NCBI GenBank assembly: GCA_963706425.1
Contig: CAVPMN010000020.1
Coordinates: forward strand, 62,001 to 126,000
Length of the DNA: 64,000 nucleotides
Reading direction: 5' to 3'
Source: CAVPMN01 sp963706425
GTDB lineage: Bacteria > Actinomycetota > Acidimicrobiia > Acidimicrobiales > Acidimicrobilacustridaceae
The notes beneath the pieces are model-generated. The model searched no databases. It was not told the origin of the DNA and saw only the letters and a list, made by a program, of their open reading frames with translations. A program made the position numbers and the translations under genes. Positions 10,601-18,850 of this stretch are shown here, piece after piece. Position 1 is the first letter of the stretch; every line of letters starts with the position of its first letter.

Positions 10601-11617
10601 GTGCCTGCCGACCCCGTGCTCACCGGTGCGAAGAGCCTCGACGGCGCGTTCGACGAGCTCTGGGGACGGCTGGCCCGCCCGTTCGATGTGGTGTCGACGG
10701 TCGCCGCGCTCGTCGGTCTGTCCCCGGCCGTCGTAGCCCAGCTCGTCGGCACCGTCATCGCCACGTCGGCCGAGGCGGAGCTGCTGCTCGACGAGTTCCC
10801 CGACACGATGCGCTCGCTGGCCACCTCGATCCACACGCATGCCGAGCGCTGCATCGGTCAGCTGCGCGGACCGGTGCTGTGGAGCGAGACCATGTCGGCA
10901 CGAGCGTCGAGCTTCGGCGACGAGGCGCTGTTCGTGTGCTCGGCCCCCTCGCGTGCCTACGACATCGACGAGAACCAGGTGCTGGTCACCGCGCTCGTGC
11001 ACGTGCGCGACGCCGGCAAGCTCGCCTCGGAGGCGGCCGGCGAGCGGGGCTACGACGATCCCCTGGTGCGGGCCGCCCGCCGCAACGGCGCCGACGCCGG
11101 CCGCTACGTGGAGCACCCGTCACTGCAACGCGTCAGCCGGTCTCGTCCGAAGCCACGGGCCATCAAGCGCACCCGGTCCGGCAAGCACCGCAAGAGCTAC
11201 GCGCCGGCGCTGGCCATGCTCGAGCGGGTGGCGAACCCGCTCGGTCGCGACGACGTGCGGCGCTGGTGCGATCAGCGCACCCTGGCGCAGCACTACGTGC
11301 TGGTCGGGCTGGTCGAGCGCCTCGAGCGCAACGGCGGCCGGCTGCCCGACTTCCGGGCCGAGCGGGGCGCCCTCTACTCCGGCCCGGTGCAGTACTACCA
11401 CCCTCGCCAACTCGGCGATCCCCACAGCCTCTCCGGTGTGGTGATCGGCCAACTGCTGGTCGACGTGCCGACCCGTCTGCACGACCCGGACCGGTCGCGC
11501 GCCGAGGCGGAGCTGGCGGGCCGGTCCGGTGGCCGCGAGACGATGGTGGTGATGGACGACGACGACCTCGATCGGGCCGTCGACCGAGCCATCGCGATGG
11601 CCAAGTCCGATCGCTGA
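10601..11617 (+). CDS. hypothetical partner of the McrB-like ATPase (possible McrC/DUF2357 relation)
   Basis: 338 residues from GTG 10601, 5 nt after the ATPase stop. The N-terminal half is helical. The central SRAYDIDENQVLVTALVHVRD (about residues 118-138) resembles the 'R-x-D-x-x-E-N-x-x-V' segment of DUF2357 proteins, which accompany McrB-type ATPases. A basic stretch (RPKPRAIKRTRSGKHRKSY, about 182-200) could contact nucleic acid. I see no clear PD-(D/E)XK nuclease motif in the C-terminal half (SGPVQYYHPRQLGDPHSLSG near 265), so if it is McrC-like it appears to lack, or to have diverged in, the nuclease. The relationship is an inference from context and one motif. Confidence 0.5.
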   Translation: MPADPVLTGAKSLDGAFDELWGRLARPFDVVSTVAALVGLSPAVVAQLVGTVIATSAEAELLLDEFPDTMRSLATSIHTHAERCIGQLRGPVLWSETMSARASSFGDEALFVCSAPSRAYDIDENQVLVTALVHVRDAGKLASEAAGERGYDDPLVRAARRNGADAGRYVEHPSLQRVSRSRPKPRAIKRTRSGKHRKSYAPALAMLERVANPLGRDDVRRWCDQRTLAQHYVLVGLVERLERNGGRLPDFRAERGALYSGPVQYYHPRQLGDPHSLSGVVIGQLLVDVPTRLHDPDRSRAEAELAGRSGGRETMVVMDDDDLDRAVDRAIAMAKSDR

Positions 11618-11671
11618 GACCCGACCCCGTCACCCGCTCCCCGTGGGCCTCTGCCGTTGGGTGGGCCTCAG
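11614..11671. terminator. imperfect stem joining the stop codons of convergent genes
   Basis: CTGAGACCCGACCC at 11614 can pair imperfectly with GGGTGGGCCTCAG ending at 11671. The TGA of the forward gene and the TCA (reverse stop) of typA lie in the two arms. The loop is long (over 30 nt), so this is weaker than the other hairpins listed. Confidence 0.35.
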
Positions 11672-13491
11672 CCCTTCTTGCGGCGCCGCTCCGATTCCTT
11701 GAGCAGGCGCTTGCGGATGCGAATGGAGCTCGGCGTGACCTCGACCAGCTCGTCGTCGGCGATGAACTCGATGGCGGTCTCGAGGGTGATCTCCCGCGGC
11801 GGGCTGAGCTTGATGGCCTCGTCGTGAGAGTGGGTGCGGATGTTGGTCTTCTGCTTGTCGCGGGTGGCGTTGACCACCATCTCGCCTGATCGAGCACCCT
11901 CGCCCACGACCATGCCCTCGTAGACGCGCTCGCCCGGTCGGATGAACAGCTCGCCCCGCTGCTGCAGGTTGTCGAGCGCGAACCCGGTCGCGTCGCCGTC
12001 GCGGTCAGAGATGAGCGCGCCGCCGGCACGGGTGGGCAGATCGCCCGACCATGGCATCCAGCCGGCGTTGTGCTGGTGGAGCAGCGCCGTGCCACGGGTG
12101 GCGGTGAGCAACTCGCTGCGAAAGCCGATGAGCCCCCTCGCAGGTGCCTCGAAGGTGATGATCGTGCGCCCGATGTCGCCGGGCTGCACCTCGGTGACCC
12201 GACCCTTGCGTGGTGCCAGCGCCTGGGTGACGGTGCCCACGTGCTCGTCGGGCACGTCGACGACACCGCGTTCGAGCGGCTCGTGGCGATGCCCGTCGAT
12301 CTCGCGGACCACCACCTCGGGCCGGCTCACCTGCAACTCGTAGCCCTCACGACGCATCGACTCGATGAGCACGGCGAGCTGTAGCTCGCCCCGGCCGGCG
12401 ACCTCGATGACGTCGGGCGAGTCGGTGGCGGCGATACGGATCGACACGTTGCCGAGCACCTCACGGTCGAGACGCTCGCGCAGGTGACGCGACGTGAGGT
12501 AGCGGCCCTCCTTGCCCGCCAGGGGCGAGGTGTTCACACCGAAGGTCATCCGCAGCACGGGCTCGTCGACGGTGAGCCGGGGCAGCGGCTTCGGGTCGGC
12601 GCCGTCGGCGATGGTGTCGCCGATCTCGACCTCGGGGAACCCGGCGATCACGAAGAGGTCGCCGGCCTGCACCACGTCGGCCTCGAGGCGGCCGATGCCG
12701 CTGAAGGTCATGAGCTGGGTGAGCTTGCGCCGCAGGGGGGCCTGACCCTCGTCCTCCTCGCAGAGCGCGACCTGCTCGCCTCGCCGCAGCGATCCCTGCA
12801 CGACCCGTCCGATCGCCAGCCGACCGAGGTAGTCGGACGCATCGAGGTTGGTCACCAGGGCCTGCAGCGGTGCCTCGGGATCACCCTCGGGCGGCGGCAC
12901 CGTCTCGATGATGGCGTCGAGCAGCGGGCTCAGATCGGCGTCGTCGCCCGGCAGGCCCACCCCGATGACGGCCCGGGCCTCCTTTGCGACCGCGGACACG
13001 ACCGGGAAGTCGATGTGCTTCTCGTCGGCGTCGAGGTCGAGGAAGAGCTGGTAGATCTCGTCGAGCACCTCGTCGGTGCGGGCATCGGAGCGGTCGACCT
13101 TGTTGAGCACCACGATGGCGGGCAGGTCGGCGGCCAAGGCCTTCGACAGCACGTATCGGGTCTGGGGTAGCGGGCCCTCGGCCGCATCGACCAGCAGCAC
13201 CACACCGTCGACCATGGCCAGCGCCCGCTCGACCTCGCCGCCGAAGTCCGCGTGACCGGGCGTATCGACCAGGTTGATGCGCACCCCGTGCCAGGTGACC
13301 GAGGCCGCCTTGGCCAGGATGGTGATGCCCCGCTCTCGCTCCTGGTCGTTCGAGTCCATGACGCGATCGACCGCCTCGCGATGCACGGGCAGCTCGTCGG
13401 TCGCGCGCAGCATGGCGTCGACCAGGGTGGTCTTCCCGTGATCGACGTGAGCGACGAGTGCGACGTTGCGGAGTGAGGGTGGGGGGTTCAG
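11668..13491 (-). CDS. typA: translational GTPase TypA/BipA, apparent CTG start
   Basis: Ribosome-associated GTPase of the EF-G family involved in 50S assembly and stress adaptation. G motifs are AHVDHGKTT (G1), NDQERERGITI (G2), DTPGHADFGGE (G3) and NKVDR (G4); the C-terminal part has AFVEVVREIDGH-like EF-G folds and ends in a basic tail. The first in-frame ATG (13413) lies after G1 and would remove the P-loop. In that frame there is no ATG, GTG or TTG between an upstream TAG (13500-13498) and this ATG. The best start is CTG 13491, preceded by AGGA at a short spacing, giving LNPPPSLRNVALVAHVDHGKTT and 607 residues, the normal length. A miscalled ATG is the main alternative. Confidence 0.9.
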   Translation of the reverse strand: MNPPPSLRNVALVAHVDHGKTTLVDAMLRATDELPVHREAVDRVMDSNDQERERGITILAKAASVTWHGVRINLVDTPGHADFGGEVERALAMVDGVVLLVDAAEGPLPQTRYVLSKALAADLPAIVVLNKVDRSDARTDEVLDEIYQLFLDLDADEKHIDFPVVSAVAKEARAVIGVGLPGDDADLSPLLDAIIETVPPPEGDPEAPLQALVTNLDASDYLGRLAIGRVVQGSLRRGEQVALCEEDEGQAPLRRKLTQLMTFSGIGRLEADVVQAGDLFVIAGFPEVEIGDTIADGADPKPLPRLTVDEPVLRMTFGVNTSPLAGKEGRYLTSRHLRERLDREVLGNVSIRIAATDSPDVIEVAGRGELQLAVLIESMRREGYELQVSRPEVVVREIDGHRHEPLERGVVDVPDEHVGTVTQALAPRKGRVTEVQPGDIGRTIITFEAPARGLIGFRSELLTATRGTALLHQHNAGWMPWSGDLPTRAGGALISDRDGDATGFALDNLQQRGELFIRPGERVYEGMVVGEGARSGEMVVNATRDKQKTNIRTHSHDEAIKLSPPREITLETAIEFIADDELVEVTPSSIRIRKRLLKESERRRKKG

Positions 13492-13504
13492 GAGTTCCTA
13501 GGCC

Positions 13505-13696
13505 TCAACTGGGCCAGCTGTCGTCGCGTTCTGCATCCTCATAGAGGCACCACGACGCGTGATCGTGACCCGGGTCGGCGCCACATTCGGGGCAGGGTTC
13601 GGCATCACGCTTGTCGAGGAGCGCGTCGAGATCGTTCTCGTTGTTGCGTTTGAGTGCACGGGCTTCTTCGAAGCGCCGATGTCGCCCCTTCTTCAC
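13505..13696 (-). CDS. small CxxC zinc-ribbon-like protein, 63 aa
   Basis: Starts at GTG 13696 (MKKGRHRRFEEARALKR) and ends 13 nt before the typA start, so it probably leads a two-gene operon with typA. The N-terminal third is very basic and helical, which suggests nucleic-acid or ribosome contact. The C-terminal part has CPECGADPGHDHASWC, spacing two CxxC-like cysteines, two histidines and a final cysteine as in a small zinc knuckle. A longer version from 13771 is possible but would add residues with no family character. I do not know a function; linkage to typA hints at a translation role. Confidence 0.65.
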   Translation of the reverse strand: MKKGRHRRFEEARALKRNNENDLDALLDKRDAEPCPECGADPGHDHASWCLYEDAERDDSWPS

Positions 13697-13733
13697 GGGC
13701 CAACTCCCGATCTGGTGCCGACAGTCGTGGCGC

Positions 13734-13739
13734 AGTGTA
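13734..13739 (-). promoter_or_regulatory. -10 element for the zinc-ribbon/typA operon
   Basis: On the reverse strand TACACT lies 37 nt upstream of GTG 13696. It sits in the 154-nt divergent gap shared with the GH13 gene. Confidence 0.35.
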
Positions 13740-13838
13740 GCGCCCGCCCATCGCATCCCGGCGAACTCCACATCTCACCGTAGTTCTCATGCCAGTTCGA
13801 TGTCTGTCGATGCTCCTGGCTACGCGCCGAGCCGGCCC

Positions 13839-13844
13839 TAGGAT
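13839..13844 (+). promoter_or_regulatory. -10 element, leaderless type, for the GH13 gene
   Basis: TAGGAT ends 6 nt before GTG 13851. This places the expected transcription start at or next to the start codon, and no Shine-Dalgarno sequence is present. Confidence 0.5.
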
Positions 13845-13850
13845 ACGGCC

Positions 13851-15401
13851 GTGCCTGCCCAACCCTGGTGGAAGACCGCCGTCGTCTACCAGATCTATCC
13901 CCGCTCCTTCTGCGACACCGACGGCGACGGCGTCGGTGATCTCGAGGGTGTGCGCCGCCACGTCGACCACCTGGTCGCACTGGGCGTCGATGCCATCTGG
14001 CTCTCGCCCATCTTCCCCTCCCCGATGGCCGACTTCGGTTACGACGTCAGCGACTACTGCGGGGTCGATCCCGTCTTCGGCACGCTCGAGACCCTCGATC
14101 TGCTGATCGACCAGGCCCATGCGGCCGACCTCAAGGTCATCCTCGACCTGGTCCCGAACCACACGTCCGATCAGCACCCCTGGTTCGTCGAATCGCGATC
14201 GTCGCGCACCAACCCGAAGCGTGACTGGTACGTGTGGCGCGATCCAGCGCCCGACGGAGGGCCGCCCAACAACTGGGTGGCGTCGTTCACCGACTCGCCC
14301 GCATGGACGCTCGACCCGGTCACCGGCCAGTACTACCTGCATTGCTTTCTCGCCGAGCAACCCGACCTCGATTGGAGCAATCCGCAGGTCGAGGCGGCCA
14401 TGCACGACGTGGTGCGCTTCTGGCTCGACCGCGGCATCGACGGGTTCCGCGTCGATGTCGTGCACCTCATAGGCAAGGACCCCGACCTGGCCGACGACCC
14501 GGCTGATCTGCTGCCCATCCCGCATGTGGCGCTCAACCACCGCGACGAGGCCCACGCGTTGCTGCGTCGCCTGCGCAAGGTGTTCGACGAGTATCCGGGT
14601 GACCGCATGATGGTGGGCGAGGTCTACCTGCTCGACACCGCCATGGTGGCCACCTACTACGGCGACGGCGACGAGCTGCACCTGTCGTTCAACTTCCCAC
14701 CCCTCTACACGCCTTGGGATGCCGAGCGGTGGCGACGTCAGATCGAGACCACCTCGAGCGAGCTCGACCCGATCGGCGCGTGGCCCACGTGGGTGCTCTC
14801 CAACCACGACAACCGTCGCCATCGCACCCGCTACGGCGACAGCGAGGCCCGCGCCCGTGCCGCCGCCGTGCTCGTGCTCACCTTGCGAGGCACGCCGTTC
14901 CTCTATGCGGGTGAGGAGCTGGGCCTCACCGACGCCGACATCCCGCCCGAGCGCGTGGTCGACCCGGGTGGTCGCGACGGCTGTCGCGCGCCCATCCCCT
15001 GGGATGACACGCCGGCCCACGGATGGGCGAGCGCCACGCCATGGCTCCCCTGGCCACCTGCCGCCGAGCAGCGCAACGCGGCCACCTTGCTCGACGATCC
15101 CGACTCGATCCTTCACCTCTATCGACGAGTCCTCGATCTCCGCCGTCGCACCCCGGCGTTGCACTCGGGTGATCAGGTGCTCCTCGGCGATTCCTACGGC
15201 GACTCGGTGCTCGCCTGGGAACGGCACACAGCCGATGCGCGCCGGATCGTGCTCGTGAACATGAGCGACGCGGCGGTGACGATCGCGGGACTCCGCGGCC
15301 TCGTCGAGCTGGCCAGCGACGGCATCGGGGAGGGCGCGGCCTTCGCCGGAACGCTGTCCCCTGACCAGGCCGTCGTCATCGATCCGTCCAGGCCCAGCTG
15401 A
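13851..15401 (+). CDS. GH13 alpha-glucosidase / oligo-1,6-glucosidase
   Basis: Cytoplasmic alpha-amylase-family enzyme of 516 residues with no signal peptide. It opens with WWKTAVVYQIYPRSFCDTDG, the usual start of the GH13 glucosidase subfamilies. Conserved regions follow in order: DLVPNHTSDQH (about 100), GFRVDVVHL with the nucleophile Asp (about 202), MVGEVYL with the acid/base Glu (about 255), and SNHDNRR with the third carboxylate (about 319). It probably cleaves alpha-1,4 or alpha-1,6 glucosidic ends of malto- or isomalto-oligosaccharides; trehalose or sucrose activity cannot be excluded. It is followed 3 nt later by the TauE-like gene, which may be incidental. GTG start chosen because of the adjacent -10. 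Confidence 0.88.
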   Translation: MPAQPWWKTAVVYQIYPRSFCDTDGDGVGDLEGVRRHVDHLVALGVDAIWLSPIFPSPMADFGYDVSDYCGVDPVFGTLETLDLLIDQAHAADLKVILDLVPNHTSDQHPWFVESRSSRTNPKRDWYVWRDPAPDGGPPNNWVASFTDSPAWTLDPVTGQYYLHCFLAEQPDLDWSNPQVEAAMHDVVRFWLDRGIDGFRVDVVHLIGKDPDLADDPADLLPIPHVALNHRDEAHALLRRLRKVFDEYPGDRMMVGEVYLLDTAMVATYYGDGDELHLSFNFPPLYTPWDAERWRRQIETTSSELDPIGAWPTWVLSNHDNRRHRTRYGDSEARARAAAVLVLTLRGTPFLYAGEELGLTDADIPPERVVDPGGRDGCRAPIPWDDTPAHGWASATPWLPWPPAAEQRNAATLLDDPDSILHLYRRVLDLRRRTPALHSGDQVLLGDSYGDSVLAWERHTADARRIVLVNMSDAAVTIAGLRGLVELASDGIGEGAAFAGTLSPDQAVVIDPSRPS

Positions 15402-15404
15402 ACC

Positions 15405-16226
15405 ATGCCTCCTCTGCTCGTCATGCTGGGGCTCAGCCTGGTCACCGCGATGGTCGGCACGCTCGGCGGCATCGGTGGCGCCATCATGCTCGTGCCCGTG
15501 CTCGTGCTCATCGGTGTCGAGCCGCAGATCGCCGCCCCACTCGGACTGCTCTCGGTGGGTGCCGCGTCGCTGGCAGCCGCGCCGGCTCAGCTCGCCGACG
15601 GCGTGGTGCACCACCGGCTGGGCGTCACCCTCGAGATCACCGCCAGCGCGGGGGCCATCGCGGGCGCGCTGTTCGCGGATGCGATTCCCGAGTCGGTGCT
15701 CGCCCGCCTCCTTGCCGTGGTGGCGATCGTGGCCGCCGTGATCGGCGCCCGACGCAAGAGCCTGCGGAACCCACCCCGGGCCGAGTTCGCACTCGAGAAT
15801 CCCGGCGAGTGGCCGGGGACGCTGGGCGGCACCTACCGCCTCGGCGACGACGTGGTGCCCTACACCGCGAGCAACGTGCCCCAAGGCCTCACGGGGATGG
15901 TGGGCGCCGGCTTCATTTCTGGCATGGCCGGCATCGGCGGCGGCTTCATCAAGACACCGATCATGAGCGAGCTCATGCACGTTCCGGTGAAGGTGGCCGC
16001 GGCCACCAGCACCTTCACCGTGGGCATCACCTCGGCCACCGCGCTCGTGGTGTTCGCCGGTCAGGGGCGCATCGACTACCGCGCCGGCGCCGCGGTCGTC
16101 GTCGGTGGTCTGCTGGGGGGCACCGCCGGCGGCGGCCTCCAGCGGCGCCTGCACCCGCGGCACGTCCGCATGGCCGTGTCGGTGATCCTGGTGGTCATCG
16201 GCCTCGTCCTGCTGGTGCGCGGCTGA
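15405..16226 (+). CDS. TauE/SafE-family anion exporter-like permease
   Basis: 273-residue membrane protein with about eight hydrophobic segments in two pseudo-repeats. The N-terminal repeat carries GTLGGIGGAIMLVPVLVLIG, and the second has GFISGMAGIGGGFIKTP: the paired glycine-rich motifs of the TauE/SafE family, which moves sulfonates, sulfite or other organic anions. A soluble loop of about 50 residues (RRKSLRNPPRAEFALENPGE onward) separates the repeats. Its stop overlaps the start of a DUF1634-type gene, a common partner of this family. Substrate unknown. Confidence 0.85.
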   Translation: MPPLLVMLGLSLVTAMVGTLGGIGGAIMLVPVLVLIGVEPQIAAPLGLLSVGAASLAAAPAQLADGVVHHRLGVTLEITASAGAIAGALFADAIPESVLARLLAVVAIVAAVIGARRKSLRNPPRAEFALENPGEWPGTLGGTYRLGDDVVPYTASNVPQGLTGMVGAGFISGMAGIGGGFIKTPIMSELMHVPVKVAAATSTFTVGITSATALVVFAGQGRIDYRAGAAVVVGGLLGGTAGGGLQRRLHPRHVRMAVSVILVVIGLVLLVRG

Positions 16227-16519
16227 TGGAGACCTCCGGGCCACCACCGAACCCACGGGTCGGCCGGCAGCGCTTCCTCGTCGGCTACCTGCGCATCGCG
16301 GTGCTCGCCGTGTTCGTGCTGGGCGTGGTCGCCCTGGTGCTCCCGGACGACGCCTATCGACCGTTCGCAGTCACGATGGCCATCGCCATCATCGTGGTGC
16401 CGGTCACCCGCGTCGCATGGCTGGTGGTGCGCTGGCTGCGACTCGGCGACATCCGCTTCGCCCTCGTCGGCGTGGCGCTGCTCACGGTGATGGGCAGCGC
16501 GCTGGTGCTGGCCCACTGA
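16226..16519 (+). CDS. DUF1634-like small membrane protein, 97 aa
   Basis: ATG 16226 shares one base with the TGA of the TauE-like gene (TGATG), which suggests coupled translation. After a polar N-terminus (METSGPPPNPRVGRQRF) there are three hydrophobic helices at about residues 18-38, 45-65 and 75-95. Length, topology and position next to a TauE/SafE permease match DUF1634 proteins, presumed accessory subunits of the exporter. The assignment rests on architecture and context more than on a motif. Confidence 0.7.
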   Translation: METSGPPPNPRVGRQRFLVGYLRIAVLAVFVLGVVALVLPDDAYRPFAVTMAIAIIVVPVTRVAWLVVRWLRLGDIRFALVGVALLTVMGSALVLAH

Positions 16520-16546
16520 TCGCCACGGGCCGGACCGTGGCGATCA
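16517..16546. terminator. bidirectional hairpin containing both stop codons
   Basis: TGATCGCCACGG (16517-16528), a 6-nt loop, and CCGTGGCGATCA (16535-16546) form a perfect 12-bp stem. The first three bases are the TGA of the DUF1634 gene and the last three are the reverse-strand stop of rnd. Confidence 0.8.
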
Positions 16547-17709
16547 AGTGACGTCGCGGTGCGAGCGTTCCTCGAGCACCAGCTCGCCCTTGCCACTGAA
16601 CGCCAACGCCGCCTCACCGTCGACCAACCGCCGGATCGGCTCGCCCGCCAGCTCGGCTCGCCAGCCACTGGCCAGGCGGGCGTCGTCGTCGCGCCGTAGG
16701 AAGGCCTCGAGATCGGCACGCGTGGCCAGCAGCGCCGTCTCGATCTCGAGGTTCTTCGAGAGCTGGCTGACCCATGCCGACACCAGGCTCACCGCGGGGC
16801 GCAGCTCGCGGTCGAGGTCGCGACTGGGCGCCTCCTCGGTGCGCGCCACGGGTGCCGCGCTGGGTGGCGGCCAGCAGATCGAGCAGGCGGTCGACCTGGT
16901 CACCCTTCAGATGACGCTGATCGAGGCCCCGGATCGCGAAGAGCTCCTTCGGCGTGCGCGGAGGCCGCTGCGCGATGCCGACCACGGCCAGGTCGGGCAT
17001 CACGAACCGGCAGGGCACGTCGACCGCCGCCGCCCGCTCCTCGCGCCACGCGGCCACCGCCTGGGCCAGCTGGCGGGCCTTGCCCTTCAGCTGGCGCGCC
17101 TCTTTGATCCGCCGCCAGGCCTGCTCGGGATCGCGCGCTCCCCGGGCCCTCAGGCGCAGCTGCTCGCACTCGTCGAGCGCCCATTGCAGACGCCCCCGCT
17201 CTTCCAGTCGACCCACCAGGACGTCATAGGCGTCGAGCAGGTGTTCGACGTCGGACGCCGCGTAGTCGAGCTGGTTCGGTTGCAGGGGCCGGGCCAGCCA
17301 ATCGGACAGGCGGTCGGCTTTCGGCACCCGGATGCCGAGGAGGTGCTCGTAGAGCGCGGCCAACGACGGGGAGCTCATGCCCACGAAGCCCGCGGCCACC
17401 TGGGTATCGAAGAGCCGGCGAGGGCACGGTGCCGCACGCCAGCTCGAGCACCTCGAGATCTTGGTCGGACGCGTGGAGCACGGCGGTTCCCGGCCCGTCG
17501 AGGATCTCGATGAGCGGCGCCAAGTCGACGGCCAACGGATCGATCAGGGCCAACCCGTCACGCCAGGCCAGCTGCATGAGGGCCAACTTCGGGAAGTAGG
17601 TGCGCTCGCGGTGGAACTCGGTGTCGAGGGCGTAGAGCGGCGCATCGCGTAGGTGGGCGATGACCTCGGCGAAGCCGCTCTGCGTGTCGATCAACCGGTG
17701 TCCCGCCAC
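16544..17709 (-). CDS. rnd: ribonuclease D-like 3'-5' exoribonuclease, split by two frameshifts
   Basis: DEDD-family exonuclease followed by an HRDC domain. Starting at GTG 17709 (MAGHRLIDTQSGFAEV), the first frame gives YALDTEFHRERTYFPKLALMQLAW (DxE) and LHASDQDLEVLELACGTVPS (D). Near 17418 the frame changes to continue as VAAGFVGMSSPSLAALYEHL and YAASDVEHLLDAY (YxxxD). The HRDC part (PKELFAIRGLDQRHLKGDQ) follows. Near 16862 it changes again, and the C-terminus RPAVSLVSAWVSQLSKNLEIE runs to the stop at 16544. All four catalytic acidic motifs are recoverable, so I treat the breaks as sequence errors. Total length is about 388 residues, normal for actinobacterial RNase D. Confidence 0.85.
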
Positions 17710-17726
17710 GCGACGCTGTCCGCCGC

Positions 17727-18050
17727 TCAGCCCGGCTCGTCGCCGGTGACGACCGGCTTGCCGGCTTCGATCCACGCCGCAGTTCCGCCGGCCACGTTGG
17801 TGGCGTCGAAGCCACCCTGGATGAGGAACTCGGCTGCACGGTGACTGCGGCCGCCGCTGCGGCAGATGATGTAGACGGGGAGATCGGCCGGGATCTCCTC
17901 GAGCCGATCGGGCAGCGTGGCGAGAGGGATGAGCAACGCGCCCGGCACGTGCGCCTCCTGGTACTCGTCGGGCTGGCGCACGTCGATCAGTGGCGCACCA
18001 CCTGCGCGGTGACGCTCGAGGGTGTCGACATCGATCTCGGGTACGTCCAC
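17727..18050 (-). CDS. rhodanese domain protein (single domain)
   Basis: 107-residue rhodanese. GTG 18050 has an excellent GAGGAG site just upstream and gives MDVPEIDVDTLERHR. The fold runs through LIDVRQPDEYQEAHVPGALLIPL and the active-site loop VYIICRSGGRSHRAAEFL, with the sulfur-carrying Cys near residue 63, ending in GGTAAWIEAGKPVV. It could transfer sulfane sulfur or act as a persulfide carrier. It lies between mobA (upstream, gap 41 nt) and rnd on the same strand; closeness to mobA may reflect a sulfur/molybdopterin link, but that is inference. Confidence 0.88.
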   Translation of the reverse strand: MDVPEIDVDTLERHRAGGAPLIDVRQPDEYQEAHVPGALLIPLATLPDRLEEIPADLPVYIICRSGGRSHRAAEFLIQGGFDATNVAGGTAAWIEAGKPVVTGDEPG

Positions 18051-18091
18051 GGGACTCCTCTGGTAGCCGATGCTGGGGGCCGCGCCGCCGA

Positions 18092-18691
18092 TCACGGTGA
18101 AGCCTCGCCCGCAGCGTAGCGGCGCACATCGGCCGGCTCGTCGAGGTCGGCCAGCAGCGTGGTCGTATCGACATCGATTTCGTGCACGCGCAGGCTGCGC
18201 ATCGCGCCGACCAGGGACCGCTCACCCGACTCGAACAACGACGAGAGCGCGGCGCGCGTGGTGCTGCGGAACGCGGCCGGAAGCGGTTGTCGCCGCTGGC
18301 GGTCGTGCGCGACCGCGACGTCGCAGGCGGTGGTCGCGCACGCGTCGACGAGCCGGCGCACCAACACGACGTCGACATCAGGCTGGTCGCACGCCAACAC
18401 CACCACCACCTGGTGGGTCGAGGCCGCCAGCGCAGTGAGCACGCCCCCGAGCGGGCCTGCGTGCGGATGCTGATCGGGCACGACCTCGAAGCCCAAGCCG
18501 GCGAGAGCGACGCCGTCACCCCCCACCGCCAGCACCTGCTGCGCGCCGGCGCCTCGGAGCGCGTCACGGCCGTAGGTCGCGAGAGGCCGACCAGCGACCT
18601 CGAGCAGCGCCTTGTCGGTGCCCATCCGACTCGAGCGTCCCCCGGTGAGCACCGCACCGGTGAACGGCGATCGCTCGGTGCGCACGTTCAC
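18092..18691 (-). CDS. mobA: molybdenum cofactor guanylyltransferase MobA-like
   Basis: Nucleotidyltransferase that attaches GMP to molybdopterin, or a close relative. The 199-residue protein has the NTP-binding start GAVLTGGRSSRMGTDKALL (residues 12-30), then PDQHPHAGPLGGVLTAL and the metal-binding LACDQPDVD near 100. The GTG start overlaps the stop of a truncated VOC fragment by 4 nt. No molybdoenzyme or other moa/moe gene is seen in the window, so the substrate is inferred from sequence. A related molybdopterin cytidylyltransferase role is possible. Confidence 0.8.
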   Translation of the reverse strand: MNVRTERSPFTGAVLTGGRSSRMGTDKALLEVAGRPLATYGRDALRGAGAQQVLAVGGDGVALAGLGFEVVPDQHPHAGPLGGVLTALAASTHQVVVVLACDQPDVDVVLVRRLVDACATTACDVAVAHDRQRRQPLPAAFRSTTRAALSSLFESGERSLVGAMRSLRVHEIDVDTTTLLADLDEPADVRRYAAGEASP

Positions 18692-18837
18692 GAGTCAGCG
18701 CTCGAGTCGATCTCCTCGCAGACGCAGAACTCGTTGCCTTCCGGATCGCGCATCAGCACCCATCGTTCGCCCGCCTCCCGATGCTCACTGACGGGTACGG
18801 CGCCGAGCGCAGCCAGACGGATCACCTCGAGGCGCAC
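18688..18837 (-). pseudogene. C-terminal fragment of a VOC (glyoxalase-fold) protein
   Basis: About 49 residues from GTG 18837: VRLEVIRLAALGAVPVSEHR, then ERWVLMRDPEGNEFCVCEEI. This is the conserved end of actinobacterial VOC proteins (the 'W-V-x-M-x-D-P-E-G-N-E-F-C' strand). The N-terminal two thirds are missing because the DUF3151 gene ends at 18851, immediately upstream. No compensating frame carries the rest. It appears to be a remnant left by deletion; its stop still overlaps the mobA start. Confidence 0.6.
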
Positions 18838-18850
18838 AGCGGCTCCCGCG

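Noticed and set aside
13605..16256. Reverse-strand open frame of about 880 codons opposite the GH13 and TauE genes
   Set aside because: Low-complexity His/Gly/Asp/Arg composition and no motifs, while both forward genes carry full catalytic or family signatures.
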